From Halorubrum sodomense (GTDB taxonomy: Archaea > Halobacteriota > Halobacteria > Halobacteriales > Haloferacaceae): DNA of 64,000 nt. Location of the stretch: positions 310,001 through 374,000 of the forward strand of contig NZ_FOYN01000001.1 in the NCBI RefSeq assembly GCF_900111935.1, read 5' to 3'. Position 1 is the stretch's first letter. Each line of letters opens with the position of its first letter. Made by a program: the position numbers and the translations under genes. The notes under the pieces were generated by a model. The model did not search any database and was not told the origin of the DNA. It was given only the letters and a program-made list of their open reading frames with translations. This document shows positions 44,561 to 52,028 of the stretch, in pieces.

Positions 44561-45403
44561 TCACTGTTCGATCCCGTACACGTCGCTCGTCCAGTCGCGG
44601 GCCGGGGTGTCGTACACCGGCGCGTCGCGGTCGCGCTCGTCGAGGCGCCGCCGGTCGGCCGCGTCGAGCTCCCAGTCCGTCTCGGCGTTGGCCCGGACGT
44701 GGTCCGGGGTCGACGACCGCGGGAGCGGGACGACGCCGCGGTCGAGCGCCCACCGGATCACGATCTGCGCGGGGTGTTTATCGTACTTCTCGGCCAGCTC
44801 GGCGACGACCTCGTCGCCGAACACGTCCGTCCGCGCGAGCGGCGCCGCCGCCTCGATCACGGTGTCGGTCTCGCGGCAGTAGTCGACGAGGTCCGGCCGC
44901 TGGAACCACGGGTGGAACTCGATCTGGTTGACCGCGATCGGCACGTCCGAGACGTGGTGCGCGCAGCTCAGCTGGTACGCGCTGAAGTTCGAGACGCCCA
45001 CGTCCCGGACGAGCCCGCGCTCGCGAAGCTCCGCCATCGCCCGGAGCGTCTCGCGCAGCGAGATTGCGGGGTTCGGCCAGTGGATGAGGTATAAATCGAG
45101 GTAGTCGGTGCCGAGCCGGTCGAGCGACGCCTCGCAGGACGCGATCACGGACTCGTAGTTGAGGTTCTTCGCGAGCACCTTCGAGGTGAGGAAGACGTCC
45201 TCGCGGTCGACGTCGCTCGCCGCGAGCGCGTCGCCGACGGCCGCCTCGTTGTGATACCCCTCGGCCGTGTCGACGTGCGCGTAGCCGGCGTCGAGCGCCG
45301 CGCGCACGCTGTCGGCCGTCTGTTCGTCCGTGAGGTCGTACGTGCCCAGTCCGAGCGCCGGCAGCTCCGCGCCGCTCGGGAGCGTCTTCGTTGGTACGGT
45401 CAC
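44561..45403 (-). CDS. Aldo/keto reductase
   Basis: The 280-residue NADPH-dependent reductase has the catalytic tetrad context: GYAHVDTAEGYHNE (Asp, Tyr), VFLTSKVL (Lys) and YLIHWP (His). Cofactor-binding segments near the end include VVPLPRSSTPDHVRAN. It starts with GTG at 45403, since extensions run into the dispersed repeat. A TATA-like AGTTTCAAT (45428-45436, minus) is about 28 bp upstream. It is convergent with the Gfo/Idh gene, 12 bp apart. A sugar reductase role is plausible. Confidence 0.88.
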   Translation of the reverse strand: MTVPTKTLPSGAELPALGLGTYDLTDEQTADSVRAALDAGYAHVDTAEGYHNEAAVGDALAASDVDREDVFLTSKVLAKNLNYESVIASCEASLDRLGTDYLDLYLIHWPNPAISLRETLRAMAELRERGLVRDVGVSNFSAYQLSCAHHVSDVPIAVNQIEFHPWFQRPDLVDYCRETDTVIEAAAPLARTDVFGDEVVAELAEKYDKHPAQIVIRWALDRGVVPLPRSSTPDHVRANAETDWELDAADRRRLDERDRDAPVYDTPARDWTSDVYGIEQ

Positions 45404-45449
45404 ACCCGGGGGTTCGCCGGATCGACGATTGAAACTACCGGTCGGGGAA

Positions 45450-45489
45450 CCGTGTCCCTCCGAGAACGACCGTGTCCCTCCGAAAACGA
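45450..45489 (-). repeat. Two tandem 20-bp repeats upstream of the aldo/keto reductase promoter
   Basis: The unit CCGTGTCCCTCCGAGAACGA (45450-45469) is followed immediately by a copy with one change (45470-45489). The pair lies about 47-86 bp upstream of the reductase start and 14-53 bp upstream of its TATA-like box. That is a usual position for an archaeal activator site. Confidence 0.5.
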
Positions 45490-45787
45490 TGCCGTGGCGC
45501 GCGCCCGTGAGCGCCCGCCGGGCGCGAACGGCGCGTGCGAGGGAGTCGCGAACGAAGTGAGCGACGAGGCTGGGGAGGCGTGAGGTGCGGTCGCTGTGCG
45601 GTGTGGGGCGGGACGCGAAGGGGCAGCCGCGAGGTGTGCGCAGATGACGTACGCACCGCAGAGAGCGAGCGGAGTGAGCGACCGAGGAGCACAGCGAGTG
45701 TGCGCCCGCCTCGCGGCCGGGGCTTTGAGAGCGGTCCGAGCGGAAGCAACTGGGTATTGCCGAGCGGTCGGGGCTTCGGAGGTGTTC
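45490..45787 (-). repeat. Dispersed hairpin repeat family, copy 3 (minus strand)
   Basis: Read on the minus strand it shows the family order: GAACACCTCCGAAGCCCCGA (45768-45787); a stem GCCGCGAGGCGGGCGCA (45701-45717) pairing with TGCGCACACCTCGCGGC (45626-45642), 15 of 17 Watson-Crick plus one wobble; the CACACCGCACAG/CACCTCACGCCTCCCCAGCC box; and a degenerate closing box (GCTCACGGGCGCGCGCC). TATA boxes are less clear than in copies 1 and 2. It sits upstream of the aldo/keto reductase, in the same orientation. Confidence 0.65.
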
Positions 45788-45867
45788 GCCCCGATCCGCC
45801 ATCCGGTTATCAATCGCCGATGGCGTTCGCATCTCGCTCGGTGATTTCGCTGACTTCGTTCACGAGA

Positions 45868-45963
45868 TGTACCGGCCGAGACTCCCGCGAGCACAGCGAG
45901 CTGGAGTCAGGCCGGTGGATCTCCGAGCGCAGCGAGAAGATACACCGGCCGAGATTTGAACTC
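45868..45963. repeat. 96-bp direct repeat with tRNA-Gly 3' end fragment (copy a)
   Basis: This copy runs from TGTACCGGCCGAGACTCCCG to GAGATTTGAACTC. It matches the copy at 46067-46162 with 5 differences in 96 bp. Its last 21 bp are the reverse complement of the tRNA-Gly T-arm and acceptor end. Inside are two hairpins with GAGCGCAGCGAG-type loops. Confidence 0.75.
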
Positions 45964-46037
45964 AGAATCAGACGTGCTCGCTCACGGCTCGCTTCGCTCG
46001 CCGTTCGCTGCGCGCGACTGATAGCGTTCAAATCTCG
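45950..46037. repeat. 88-bp near-palindrome bounded by 12-bp inverted repeats
   Basis: CGAGATTTGAAC (45950-45961) and GTTCAAATCTCG (46026-46037) are perfect inverted repeats identical to the T-arm of tRNA-Gly. Inside, ATCAG/CTGAT and ACGGC/GCCGT are also inverted, so the whole segment can fold as a cruciform. Confidence 0.65.
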
Positions 46038-46066
46038 CGGAGATTTCTCTCACTACGTTCGAGAAA

Positions 46067-46162
46067 TGCACCGGCCGAGACTCCCGCGAGCGCAGCGAGC
46101 GGGAGTCAGGCCGGTGGATCTTCGAGCGCAGCGAGAAGATGCACCGGCCGAGATTTGAACTC
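46067..46162. repeat. 96-bp direct repeat ending inside tRNA-Gly (copy b)
   Basis: This is the second copy of the 96-bp repeat, offset by exactly 199 bp from copy a. Its last 22 bp are the 3' part of the functional tRNA-Gly gene. GACTCCCGC/GCGGGAGTC and GGCCGGTG/CACCGGCC form nested hairpins. Confidence 0.75.
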
Positions 46163-46210
46163 GGGTTGCAACCATGGCAAGGTTGCGTGATACCACTACA
46201 CTACCGGTGC
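46141..46210 (-). tRNA. tRNA-Gly (anticodon GCC)
   Basis: On the minus strand the cloverleaf is complete: acceptor GCACCGG/CCGGTGC, anticodon arm CAACC-TTGCCAT-GGTTG with anticodon GCC, and T-arm CCGAG-TTCAAAT-CTCGG. It is 70 nt and the CCA end is not encoded, as usual in haloarchaea. The promoter is at 46242-46250. Its 3' end is copied several times downstream. Confidence 0.96.
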
Positions 46211-46241
46211 GTGCTTCGCATTCGATCGTAGCCCGGGTCGG

Positions 46242-46250
46242 AGATATAAG
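46242..46250 (-). promoter_or_regulatory. TATA box of tRNA-Gly
   Basis: The minus-strand sequence CTTATATCT lies 32-40 bp upstream of the mature 5' end. This matches the usual spacing for a tRNA transcript starting a few bases before the mature end. Confidence 0.65.
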
Positions 46251-46317
46251 GGTTCCGAACGACGGTCGGCGGAAGGGTCATCGGCGTCGCGTCCCCACAC
46301 GCAACCGTACCCGAACG

Positions 46318-47598
46318 ATGGCCGACTCCCCCGACCGCATCGACAGACGCACCGCCCTCCGCGCGGCTGGCGGCCTCGCCGGGACTGCTGCCCTCCCGAC
46401 GCTCTCCGGCTGTCTCGGCGGCGAGAGCGACGGCGGCGACGGATCCGACGGCGACGACGCCCCGCCGGACGACGGCGCCGACGTGAACTACGCCGTCGAG
46501 ACCGTCGCGGAGGGGTTCACGAACCCGTGGGGGCTCGCGTTCCTCCCGGCCGACGGCCGCCTGCTCGTCACCGAGCGCCCGGGGCGGCTCTCGCTCGTCG
46601 ATCCCGCGGACGGGACGGTCGAGGCGGTCGCGGGCGCGCCCGACGTGTTCGCGGAGGGCCAGGGCGGCCTGCTCGACGTCGCGGTCCACCCCGACTACCC
46701 GGACGACCCGCGCGTGTACCTGACATATTCGGCGAGCGCCGCGGACAGCCCGGCCGGCGACGGGGCGGACGGCGCGACGACCCACGTCGGCGTCGGTCGG
46801 CTCTCGCTCGACGGCGACGGGGCGCCCGCGCTCGACGGCTTCGAGGCGCTGTTCGTCGCGGAGCCGTTCCGCGACACGGACCTCCACTTCGGCTCGCGGG
46901 CGGCGTTCGGCCCCGACGGCGCGCTGTTCGTCACGGTCGGCGACCGGCGCGACACCGACTTCGGGCCCGATCACGTCTCGCAGGACCGCTCGAACGAGCT
47001 GGGCGCTACCCTCCGCCTGACCCCTGACGGCGACGCGCACCCGGACAACCCCTTCGCTGACGACCCGAGCGCGGCCGACGCGTTGTACAGCTACGGGCAT
47101 CGGAACCCGCAGGCGATGGCGGTCCGCCCGGGGACGGGCGCGGTCTGGCAGTGCGAGCACGGGGAGGAGGACGGCGACGAGATCAACGTGATCGAGCGCG
47201 GCGGCAACTACGGGTGGCCGATCGCGAGCGAGGCGTGCCGCTACGGGACCGACGACCCCGTCGCGCCGGGCCACGACGAGCGCGACGGCGTGATCGCGCC
47301 GGTCCACTACTGGCCCTGCGGTTCCGAGGGATTCCCGCCGAGCGGCGCGGCCTTCTACGACGGCGACGCGTTTCCCGAGTGGCGCGGTGACCTCTTCGCG
47401 GGCACGCTCGCGGCGCAGTACCTCGGGCGGTTCACGGTCGACGGCGACGGCCTCGACGCGACCGTGACCGAGCGCGAACCGCTGCTCGACGACCGGGGAT
47501 GGCGGATGCGCGCCGTCGCGGTCGAACCGGGCACCGGTCACCTCTACGTCGCGGTCGACGCGGCCGACGCGCCCGTGGTGCGGCTGGTCCCCGAGTGA
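46318..47598 (+). CDS. PQQ-dependent sugar dehydrogenase-type lipoprotein (soluble GDH/YliI family)
   Basis: The 426-residue protein has a twin-arginine signal (RRTALRAAGGLAGTAALP) and a lipobox (LSGC). It would be exported folded by Tat and anchored as a lipoprotein. The mature part is a six-bladed beta-propeller of the glucose/sorbosone dehydrogenase family: PWGLAFLPADGRLLVTERPG, GGLLDVAVHPDYP, YSYGHRNPQAMAV, CEHGEEDGDEINVIERGGNYGWP. The substrate could be an aldose. PQQ itself is not generally made by haloarchaea, so the cofactor is uncertain. I chose the ATG at 46318 because the signal peptide starts there. Confidence 0.87.
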   Translation: MADSPDRIDRRTALRAAGGLAGTAALPTLSGCLGGESDGGDGSDGDDAPPDDGADVNYAVETVAEGFTNPWGLAFLPADGRLLVTERPGRLSLVDPADGTVEAVAGAPDVFAEGQGGLLDVAVHPDYPDDPRVYLTYSASAADSPAGDGADGATTHVGVGRLSLDGDGAPALDGFEALFVAEPFRDTDLHFGSRAAFGPDGALFVTVGDRRDTDFGPDHVSQDRSNELGATLRLTPDGDAHPDNPFADDPSAADALYSYGHRNPQAMAVRPGTGAVWQCEHGEEDGDEINVIERGGNYGWPIASEACRYGTDDPVAPGHDERDGVIAPVHYWPCGSEGFPPSGAAFYDGDAFPEWRGDLFAGTLAAQYLGRFTVDGDGLDATVTEREPLLDDRGWRMRAVAVEPGTGHLYVAVDAADAPVVRLVPE

Positions 47599-47703
47599 AT
47601 CGGACGCGCCCGCCTCGGCTACTCAAACGGATTTACGTAGCGCGGCTTACAAAAACATCGTTCAGATTACATTTATCCCCGAACGGCGCCTCCGATCGGG
47701 TAC

Positions 47704-47976
47704 ATGCGACCCGATCGACTACCGACGCAACGCGACGCACCGACACCCCCGCTCGACCCGCCGCTGACGGCGCGCGGGACGGCGTTGCTGACCGCACTCC
47801 TGGCGGCGGTCCTCGTCGTCGCCTCGCACCCGATCCCGAGCGCGGCGTTCGTCGCGGGCGTCCTCGCGGCGCGGTGCGGCGTCCGGGCCTTCGCTCGGCG
47901 GCTCCGGCCCGGAGCGATCCGCCGTCGCCTCGCGCCGGTGTGCGTCCCCGGGACGAACGTCTGTCTCGGCGCGTGA
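47704..47976 (+). CDS. Small hypothetical protein with one hydrophobic helix
   Basis: The 90-residue frame has a Pro/Arg N-terminus, a hydrophobic segment (about residues 26-55) and a basic tail ending VCVPGTNVCLGA with two cysteines. A TATA-like acatttatcc (about 47669-47678) lies 30 bp upstream. I do not recognise it. Confidence 0.55.
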   Translation: MRPDRLPTQRDAPTPPLDPPLTARGTALLTALLAAVLVVASHPIPSAAFVAGVLAARCGVRAFARRLRPGAIRRRLAPVCVPGTNVCLGA

Positions 47977-48027
47977 GACGGTGCCGCCGGCGAATCTTTA
48001 CGTGAAGCGACCCCACCGACGACCGCA

Positions 48028-48984
48028 ATGAGCGACGAGGACACGGGCGGTCGGCTCTCGCCCGACGACGCGTTCGCCGCGCTCAGCAACGAGCACCGGG
48101 TGCGGATTCTCCGCGAGCTCGGCGACGCCGGGTCGCCGCTCGCCTTCTCGGAGCTGTACGACCGCCTCCCCGTCGACGACACGGCCCGGTTCAACTACCA
48201 CCTCGGCGAGCTCCGCGGCCACTTCGTCCGGAAGACCGCCGACGGGTACGCGCTGGACCACCCCGGCCAGCGGGTCGTCGAGGCGATCCGCTCCGGCGCG
48301 GTCACCCATGACCCCGAGATCGAACGGACGACGGTCGACGACCGCTGTCCGACCTGCGAGAGCCCCCTGGAGATCCAGTGGCTCGACGGCAGCGTGGAGG
48401 TGTTCTGTTCGGTCTGTGAGAGCCGCTGGGACCGCTCTCACGGTCGCGTCGGCGGTCCGGGCGAGGTGGAGTCGGGATACCTCGGACGGCTCCCGTTCCC
48501 GCCTGCCGGCCTCCGCGACCGCACTCCGAGCGAGGTGCTCCGCGCGGCCCACGCGTGGACGAACCTCGAACTGCTCGCCGTCGGTTCCGGGATCTGTCCG
48601 CGCTGCGCGGCGGCCGTCGAGACGGAGCTGGACGCCTGTCCGGACCACGACGCCGACGGCGTCTGCTCGACCTGCCGGTCGCGGTTCGCGGTGCTGCTGT
48701 ACGCCGCCTGTCCCAACTGTCCTTATCAGGTGGGAGGCGCCGCCGCGCTCGGGCTGTTGTCCTCGCCGGAGCTGCTGGCGTTCACCCTCGACCACGGCAT
48801 CGACCCGTTCTCTCCGGAGTCGGTCCTCCGGCTCGACCGGCTCCTCAGCGAGTACGACGAGGAGGTCCTGTCGAGGGACCCGCTCCGTGCCGTCCTGACG
48901 TTCTCGGCGGGCGGGGACACCCTCTCCCTCCGCGTCGACGAGACGGGCGATGTCGTCGACGGACCGACGCGGCCGTCGTCGTAG
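48028..48984 (+). CDS. ArsR-type winged-helix regulator with zinc-ribbon C-terminus
   Basis: The 318-residue protein starts with a winged-helix domain (residues about 10-85; AFAALSNEHRVRILRELG, RFNYHLGELRGHFV) of the ArsR-like haloarchaeal type. A treble-clef-like zinc ribbon (CPTCESPLEIQW then CSVCESRW) and a second Cys-rich cluster (CPRCAAAV, CSTCRSRF, CPNC) follow. The C-terminal domain may sense a ligand or protein partner. It is likely a DNA-binding transcription regulator. A TATA-like atctttacg (47994-48002) precedes the ATG. Confidence 0.82.
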   Translation: MSDEDTGGRLSPDDAFAALSNEHRVRILRELGDAGSPLAFSELYDRLPVDDTARFNYHLGELRGHFVRKTADGYALDHPGQRVVEAIRSGAVTHDPEIERTTVDDRCPTCESPLEIQWLDGSVEVFCSVCESRWDRSHGRVGGPGEVESGYLGRLPFPPAGLRDRTPSEVLRAAHAWTNLELLAVGSGICPRCAAAVETELDACPDHDADGVCSTCRSRFAVLLYAACPNCPYQVGGAAALGLLSSPELLAFTLDHGIDPFSPESVLRLDRLLSEYDEEVLSRDPLRAVLTFSAGGDTLSLRVDETGDVVDGPTRPSS

Positions 48985-49090
48985 GTCCCTCCGCTTCGGC
49001 CCTCCCCGTGTGAACAGCTCCCTCGATTTGCGGGTCGAAATCTCCCGCCAGACCCCGTGTGAACGCGCCGCAGCCCGAAATCGGGACCGC

Positions 49091-49101
49091 TATCCTTTTA
49101 C
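49091..49101 (+). promoter_or_regulatory. Probable promoter of the methyltransferase-ribosomal protein operon
   Basis: TATCCTTTTAC forms a TATA-like box about 43 bp before the ATG at 49139. It predicts a leader of roughly 15 nt. Upstream, CCCCGTGTGAAC occurs twice (about 49006 and 49054) around GATTT-gcgggtc-GAAATC. These may bind a regulator. No other clear promoter is seen before uL3, so the whole block may be read from here. Confidence 0.45.
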
Positions 49102-49138
49102 GGGGCCGTCCGAAATCGAGGGGTACAGTCTCGCCACG

Positions 49139-50005
49139 ATGCGTACCAAAGACGGGCTCACGATCTGTGTTCCGTCTTCGCTCGTTCGGGAGGCCGAGGA
49201 CGACCGCGAGGCGACTCGCAAACTCGGCTACGTCGCCCGTGCGGCGGCGGTGTTCCGGGCGGATCGGCTCGTCGTCTTCCCGGACCGGGACGGCGACGGT
49301 CGACGGGGCGGGGAGTACGTCCGCACCGTGCTGGGGTACGCCGCGACGCCGCCGGAGCTCCGGAAGGACCTCTGGGGGCAGCGCGACGAACTCCGGTACG
49401 TCGGCGTGCTCCCCCCGCTCCGCGTGCCGTGGCGGACCGGCTCGACCCCTAGCGGGGGAGAGTCGAAAACACAGGGACTCGTGACCGAGGTCGGACCTGA
49501 AGGCCGCGTCCGGGTCAATTCCCCGCTGCGGGAACACCCGATCTCCCTGCTCGTTCCCTCCGGAATGGAGGTCGAGCAGGGGGAGCGCGTCACCATCAGG
49601 GTCTCTTCGAGAGAACCGGTCCGCGCCCGCATCGCCGGGAAGCCGGAGGTCGGTTTCCAGGTCGTGGCCGCGGACCTGTCGGAAGCGCTCGCCGGCGACG
49701 GACTGGCCGTCGCGACGTCGCGACACGGAGCGGAACTCTCCGTCTCGCGGCTCGGCGACCTCGTCTCGGACGCGCGGGAGGCCGGCGGGTACACCGTCGC
49801 CTTCGGCGCGCCCGAGCGGGGGCTTCCGGAGATGCTCGGGCTTTCGCCCGACCGCATTCGGGCGGCCGTCGCCGACGGCCGCTCGGTCGAACCCGATCCG
49901 GGGTTCGACCTCTGGCTGAACACGATCCCGGCACAGGCGAGCGAGGTCGTCCGGACGGAGGAGGCTCTGTTCGCGACCCTCGGCTCGCTCACACTCACGG
50001 AGTAA
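49139..50005 (+). CDS. SPOUT-superfamily RNA methyltransferase
   Basis: The 288-residue protein belongs to the archaeal/eukaryotic RNA (uridine-N3) methyltransferase group (DUF171, SPOUT fold) with an inserted OB-like domain (about residues 100-170). Features are RADRLVVFPD, GYAATPPELRKDLWG, YVGVLPPLR and, in the knot, AFGAPERGLPEML. It precedes uL3 by 4 bp, so its target is probably rRNA, as expected from this conserved archaeal location. Upstream frame extensions are rejected. Confidence 0.87.
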   Translation: MRTKDGLTICVPSSLVREAEDDREATRKLGYVARAAAVFRADRLVVFPDRDGDGRRGGEYVRTVLGYAATPPELRKDLWGQRDELRYVGVLPPLRVPWRTGSTPSGGESKTQGLVTEVGPEGRVRVNSPLREHPISLLVPSGMEVEQGERVTIRVSSREPVRARIAGKPEVGFQVVAADLSEALAGDGLAVATSRHGAELSVSRLGDLVSDAREAGGYTVAFGAPERGLPEMLGLSPDRIRAAVADGRSVEPDPGFDLWLNTIPAQASEVVRTEEALFATLGSLTLTE

Positions 50006-50009
50006 ACAC

Positions 50010-51026
50010 ATGCCACAACCAAGCCGACCACGAAAGGGCTCGCTGGGCTACGGCCCGCGCACCCGCGCAGACAGCGAGGTGCCGCGCATCCGTTCGTGGC
50101 CAGACGACGACGGGGCCCCTGCGCTGCAGGGATTCGCCGGCTACAAAGCCGGAATGACCCACGTCATGATGGTCAACGACGAGGCGAACTCGCCGCGTGA
50201 GGGGATGGAAGAGGCCGTCCCCGTCACCGTCGTCGAGACGCCGCAGATGTACGCCGTCGCCCTGCGTGCCTACGAAGACACGCCGTACGGAAAGAAGCCG
50301 GTCGAAGAGGTCTGGGCGCCCGAGTTCCACGAGGAGCTCGACCGCGCGCTCGACCTGCCGGCCGAAGACACCTTCGAGGCGGACGCGGACGAGCTGCGCG
50401 CGCTGCTCGACGACGACGTCGTCGACGACCTGCGCGTCATCACGCACACGGCCCCCTCGGAGCTCGCGAACATCCCCAAGAAGAAGCCCGACGTCATGGA
50501 GACGCGCGTCGGCGGCGGCTCCCTCGAGGAGCGCGCCGACTTCGCGCTGGACCTGGTCGCCGAGGGCGGCGCCCACGAGTTCGGCGACGTCTTCCGCGCG
50601 GGACAGTACACCGACGTCTCCGGCATCACGAAGGGGAAGGGGACCCAGGGTCCCGTCAAGCGCTGGGGCGTACAGAAGCGGAAGGGCAAACACGCCCGTC
50701 AGGGATGGCGGCGCCGGATCGGGAACCTCGGTCCGTGGAACCCCTCCCGAGTCCGTTCCACCGTGCCCCAGCAGGGGCAGACCGGCTACCATCAGCGCAC
50801 CGAGCTCAACAAGCGCCTCATCGACTTCGGCGAGGGCGACGACGCCTCCGTCGACGGCGGCTTCGTCAACTACGGCGAGGTCGACGGCGAGTACGCGCTC
50901 ATCAAGGGCTCGCTGCCGGGACCGGACCAGCGTCTGCTGCGACTCCGTCCGGCCGTCCGGCCGAACGACCAGCCGCGCCTCGACCCCGAGGTCCGGTACG
51001 TTTCCACCGAATCCAACCAGGGATAA
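50010..51026 (+). CDS. rpl3: 50S ribosomal protein uL3
   Basis: uL3 is an early assembly protein near the peptidyl transferase centre. The archaeal-type N-terminus MPQPSRPRKGSLGYGPRTRA is followed by GYKAGMTHVM. The tryptophan-loop region GTQGPVKRWGVQKRKGKHA and GQTGYHQRTELNK are clear. An acidic insertion (about residues 105-150) is typical of halophiles. It begins four bases after the methyltransferase stop. Confidence 0.97.
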   Translation: MPQPSRPRKGSLGYGPRTRADSEVPRIRSWPDDDGAPALQGFAGYKAGMTHVMMVNDEANSPREGMEEAVPVTVVETPQMYAVALRAYEDTPYGKKPVEEVWAPEFHEELDRALDLPAEDTFEADADELRALLDDDVVDDLRVITHTAPSELANIPKKKPDVMETRVGGGSLEERADFALDLVAEGGAHEFGDVFRAGQYTDVSGITKGKGTQGPVKRWGVQKRKGKHARQGWRRRIGNLGPWNPSRVRSTVPQQGQTGYHQRTELNKRLIDFGEGDDASVDGGFVNYGEVDGEYALIKGSLPGPDQRLLRLRPAVRPNDQPRLDPEVRYVSTESNQG

Positions 51027-51029
51027 CCA

Positions 51030-51776
51030 ATGAACGCAACAGTACACGACCTGGACGGCGACGAGGCGGGCAGCATCGAGCTGCCGGCCGTCTTCGACAC
51101 CGCGTTCCGACCGGACCTCATCGGTCGCGCGGTCGGCGCCGCCCAGGCAAACAGGAAGCAGGCCTACGGGGCCGACGAGTTCGCCGGGCTGCGGACGCCC
51201 GCCGAGTCGTTCGGCTCCGGCCGCGGACTCGCGCACGTGCCCCGTTCCGAGAACGTCGCCCGTCGCGTCCCGCACGCCGTGTCGGGCCGCGCCGCGCACC
51301 CGCCGAAGGCCGAGAAGGACCAGACGAAGAAACTGAACGACAAGGAGCGACAGCTCGCCATCCGGTCGGCCATCGCGGCCACGACCGACGCCGAGCTCGT
51401 CGCCGAGCGCGGCCACGCGTTCGACGAGGACCTCGACCTCCCGCTCGTCGTGAGCGACGAGTTCGAGTCCCTCGAGAAGACGCAGGAGGCCCTGGGCGTG
51501 CTCGAAGCGGTCGGCGTCGACGCCGACATCGAGCGCTCCGAGGAGGGCCGTTCCGTCCGCGCCGGACAGGGGAAGGCCCGCGGCCGCAAGTACCGCCAGC
51601 CGAAGTCCGTCCTCGTCGTCACCAGCGAGGAGCCGTCCCGCGCCGCCCGTAACCTCGCGGGCGTCGACGTCGCGACCGCGGGCGAGGTCAACGCGGAAGA
51701 CCTCGCGCCGGGCGCGCACCCGGGCCGACTCACGCTGTGGACCGAAAGCGCCGTCGAGGAGGTGGCGGACCGATGA
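51030..51776 (+). CDS. rpl4: 50S ribosomal protein uL4
   Basis: uL4 lines the exit tunnel. The long loop has the conserved GSGRGLAHVPR and RAAHPPKAEKDQTKKLNDKER; KARGRKYRQPKSVLVV follows. The 248 residues match the archaeal L4 (L1e) size. It starts three bases after uL3 and overlaps uL23 by four. Confidence 0.96.
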   Translation: MNATVHDLDGDEAGSIELPAVFDTAFRPDLIGRAVGAAQANRKQAYGADEFAGLRTPAESFGSGRGLAHVPRSENVARRVPHAVSGRAAHPPKAEKDQTKKLNDKERQLAIRSAIAATTDAELVAERGHAFDEDLDLPLVVSDEFESLEKTQEALGVLEAVGVDADIERSEEGRSVRAGQGKARGRKYRQPKSVLVVTSEEPSRAARNLAGVDVATAGEVNAEDLAPGAHPGRLTLWTESAVEEVADR

Positions 51777-52027
51777 ACTCGATCATCGAGCATCCGATCG
51801 TCACCGAACAGGCGATGAACGAGATGGACTTCAACAACAAGCTGCTGTTCCTCGTCGACGTGGACGCGACCAAACCGGAGATCGAGTCCGAGGTCGCCGA
51901 CCGCTACGACGTGGGCGTCGTGGACGTGAACACGCAGGTGACGCCGCAGGGCGAGAAGAAGGCGATCGTCACCCTCTCCGCGGACGACGACGCGACCGAA
52001 ATCGCCTCGCGCATCGGGGTGTTCTAA
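51773..52027 (+). CDS. rpl23: 50S ribosomal protein uL23
   Basis: uL23 sits at the tunnel exit and docks SRP and the translocon. The 84-residue protein begins MNSIIEHPIVTEQAMNEMD and contains VNTQVTPQGEKKAIVTL. The ATGA overlap with uL4 and a GGAGGTGG ribosome binding site decide this start over a frame 12 codons longer. Confidence 0.95.
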   Translation: MNSIIEHPIVTEQAMNEMDFNNKLLFLVDVDATKPEIESEVADRYDVGVVDVNTQVTPQGEKKAIVTLSADDDATEIASRIGVF

Positions 52028-52028
52028 G

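Noticed and set aside
45400-45894. Minus-strand frame extending the aldo/keto reductase through the repeat
   Set aside because: The family N-terminus begins at the GTG at 45403. The extension translates repeat sequence of the kind also seen in the other copies.
45868-46210. A complete integrated virus or plasmid at tRNA-Gly
   Set aside because: No integrase or element genes lie between the tRNA fragments, which are only about 200 bp apart. At most these are scars or tiny elements.
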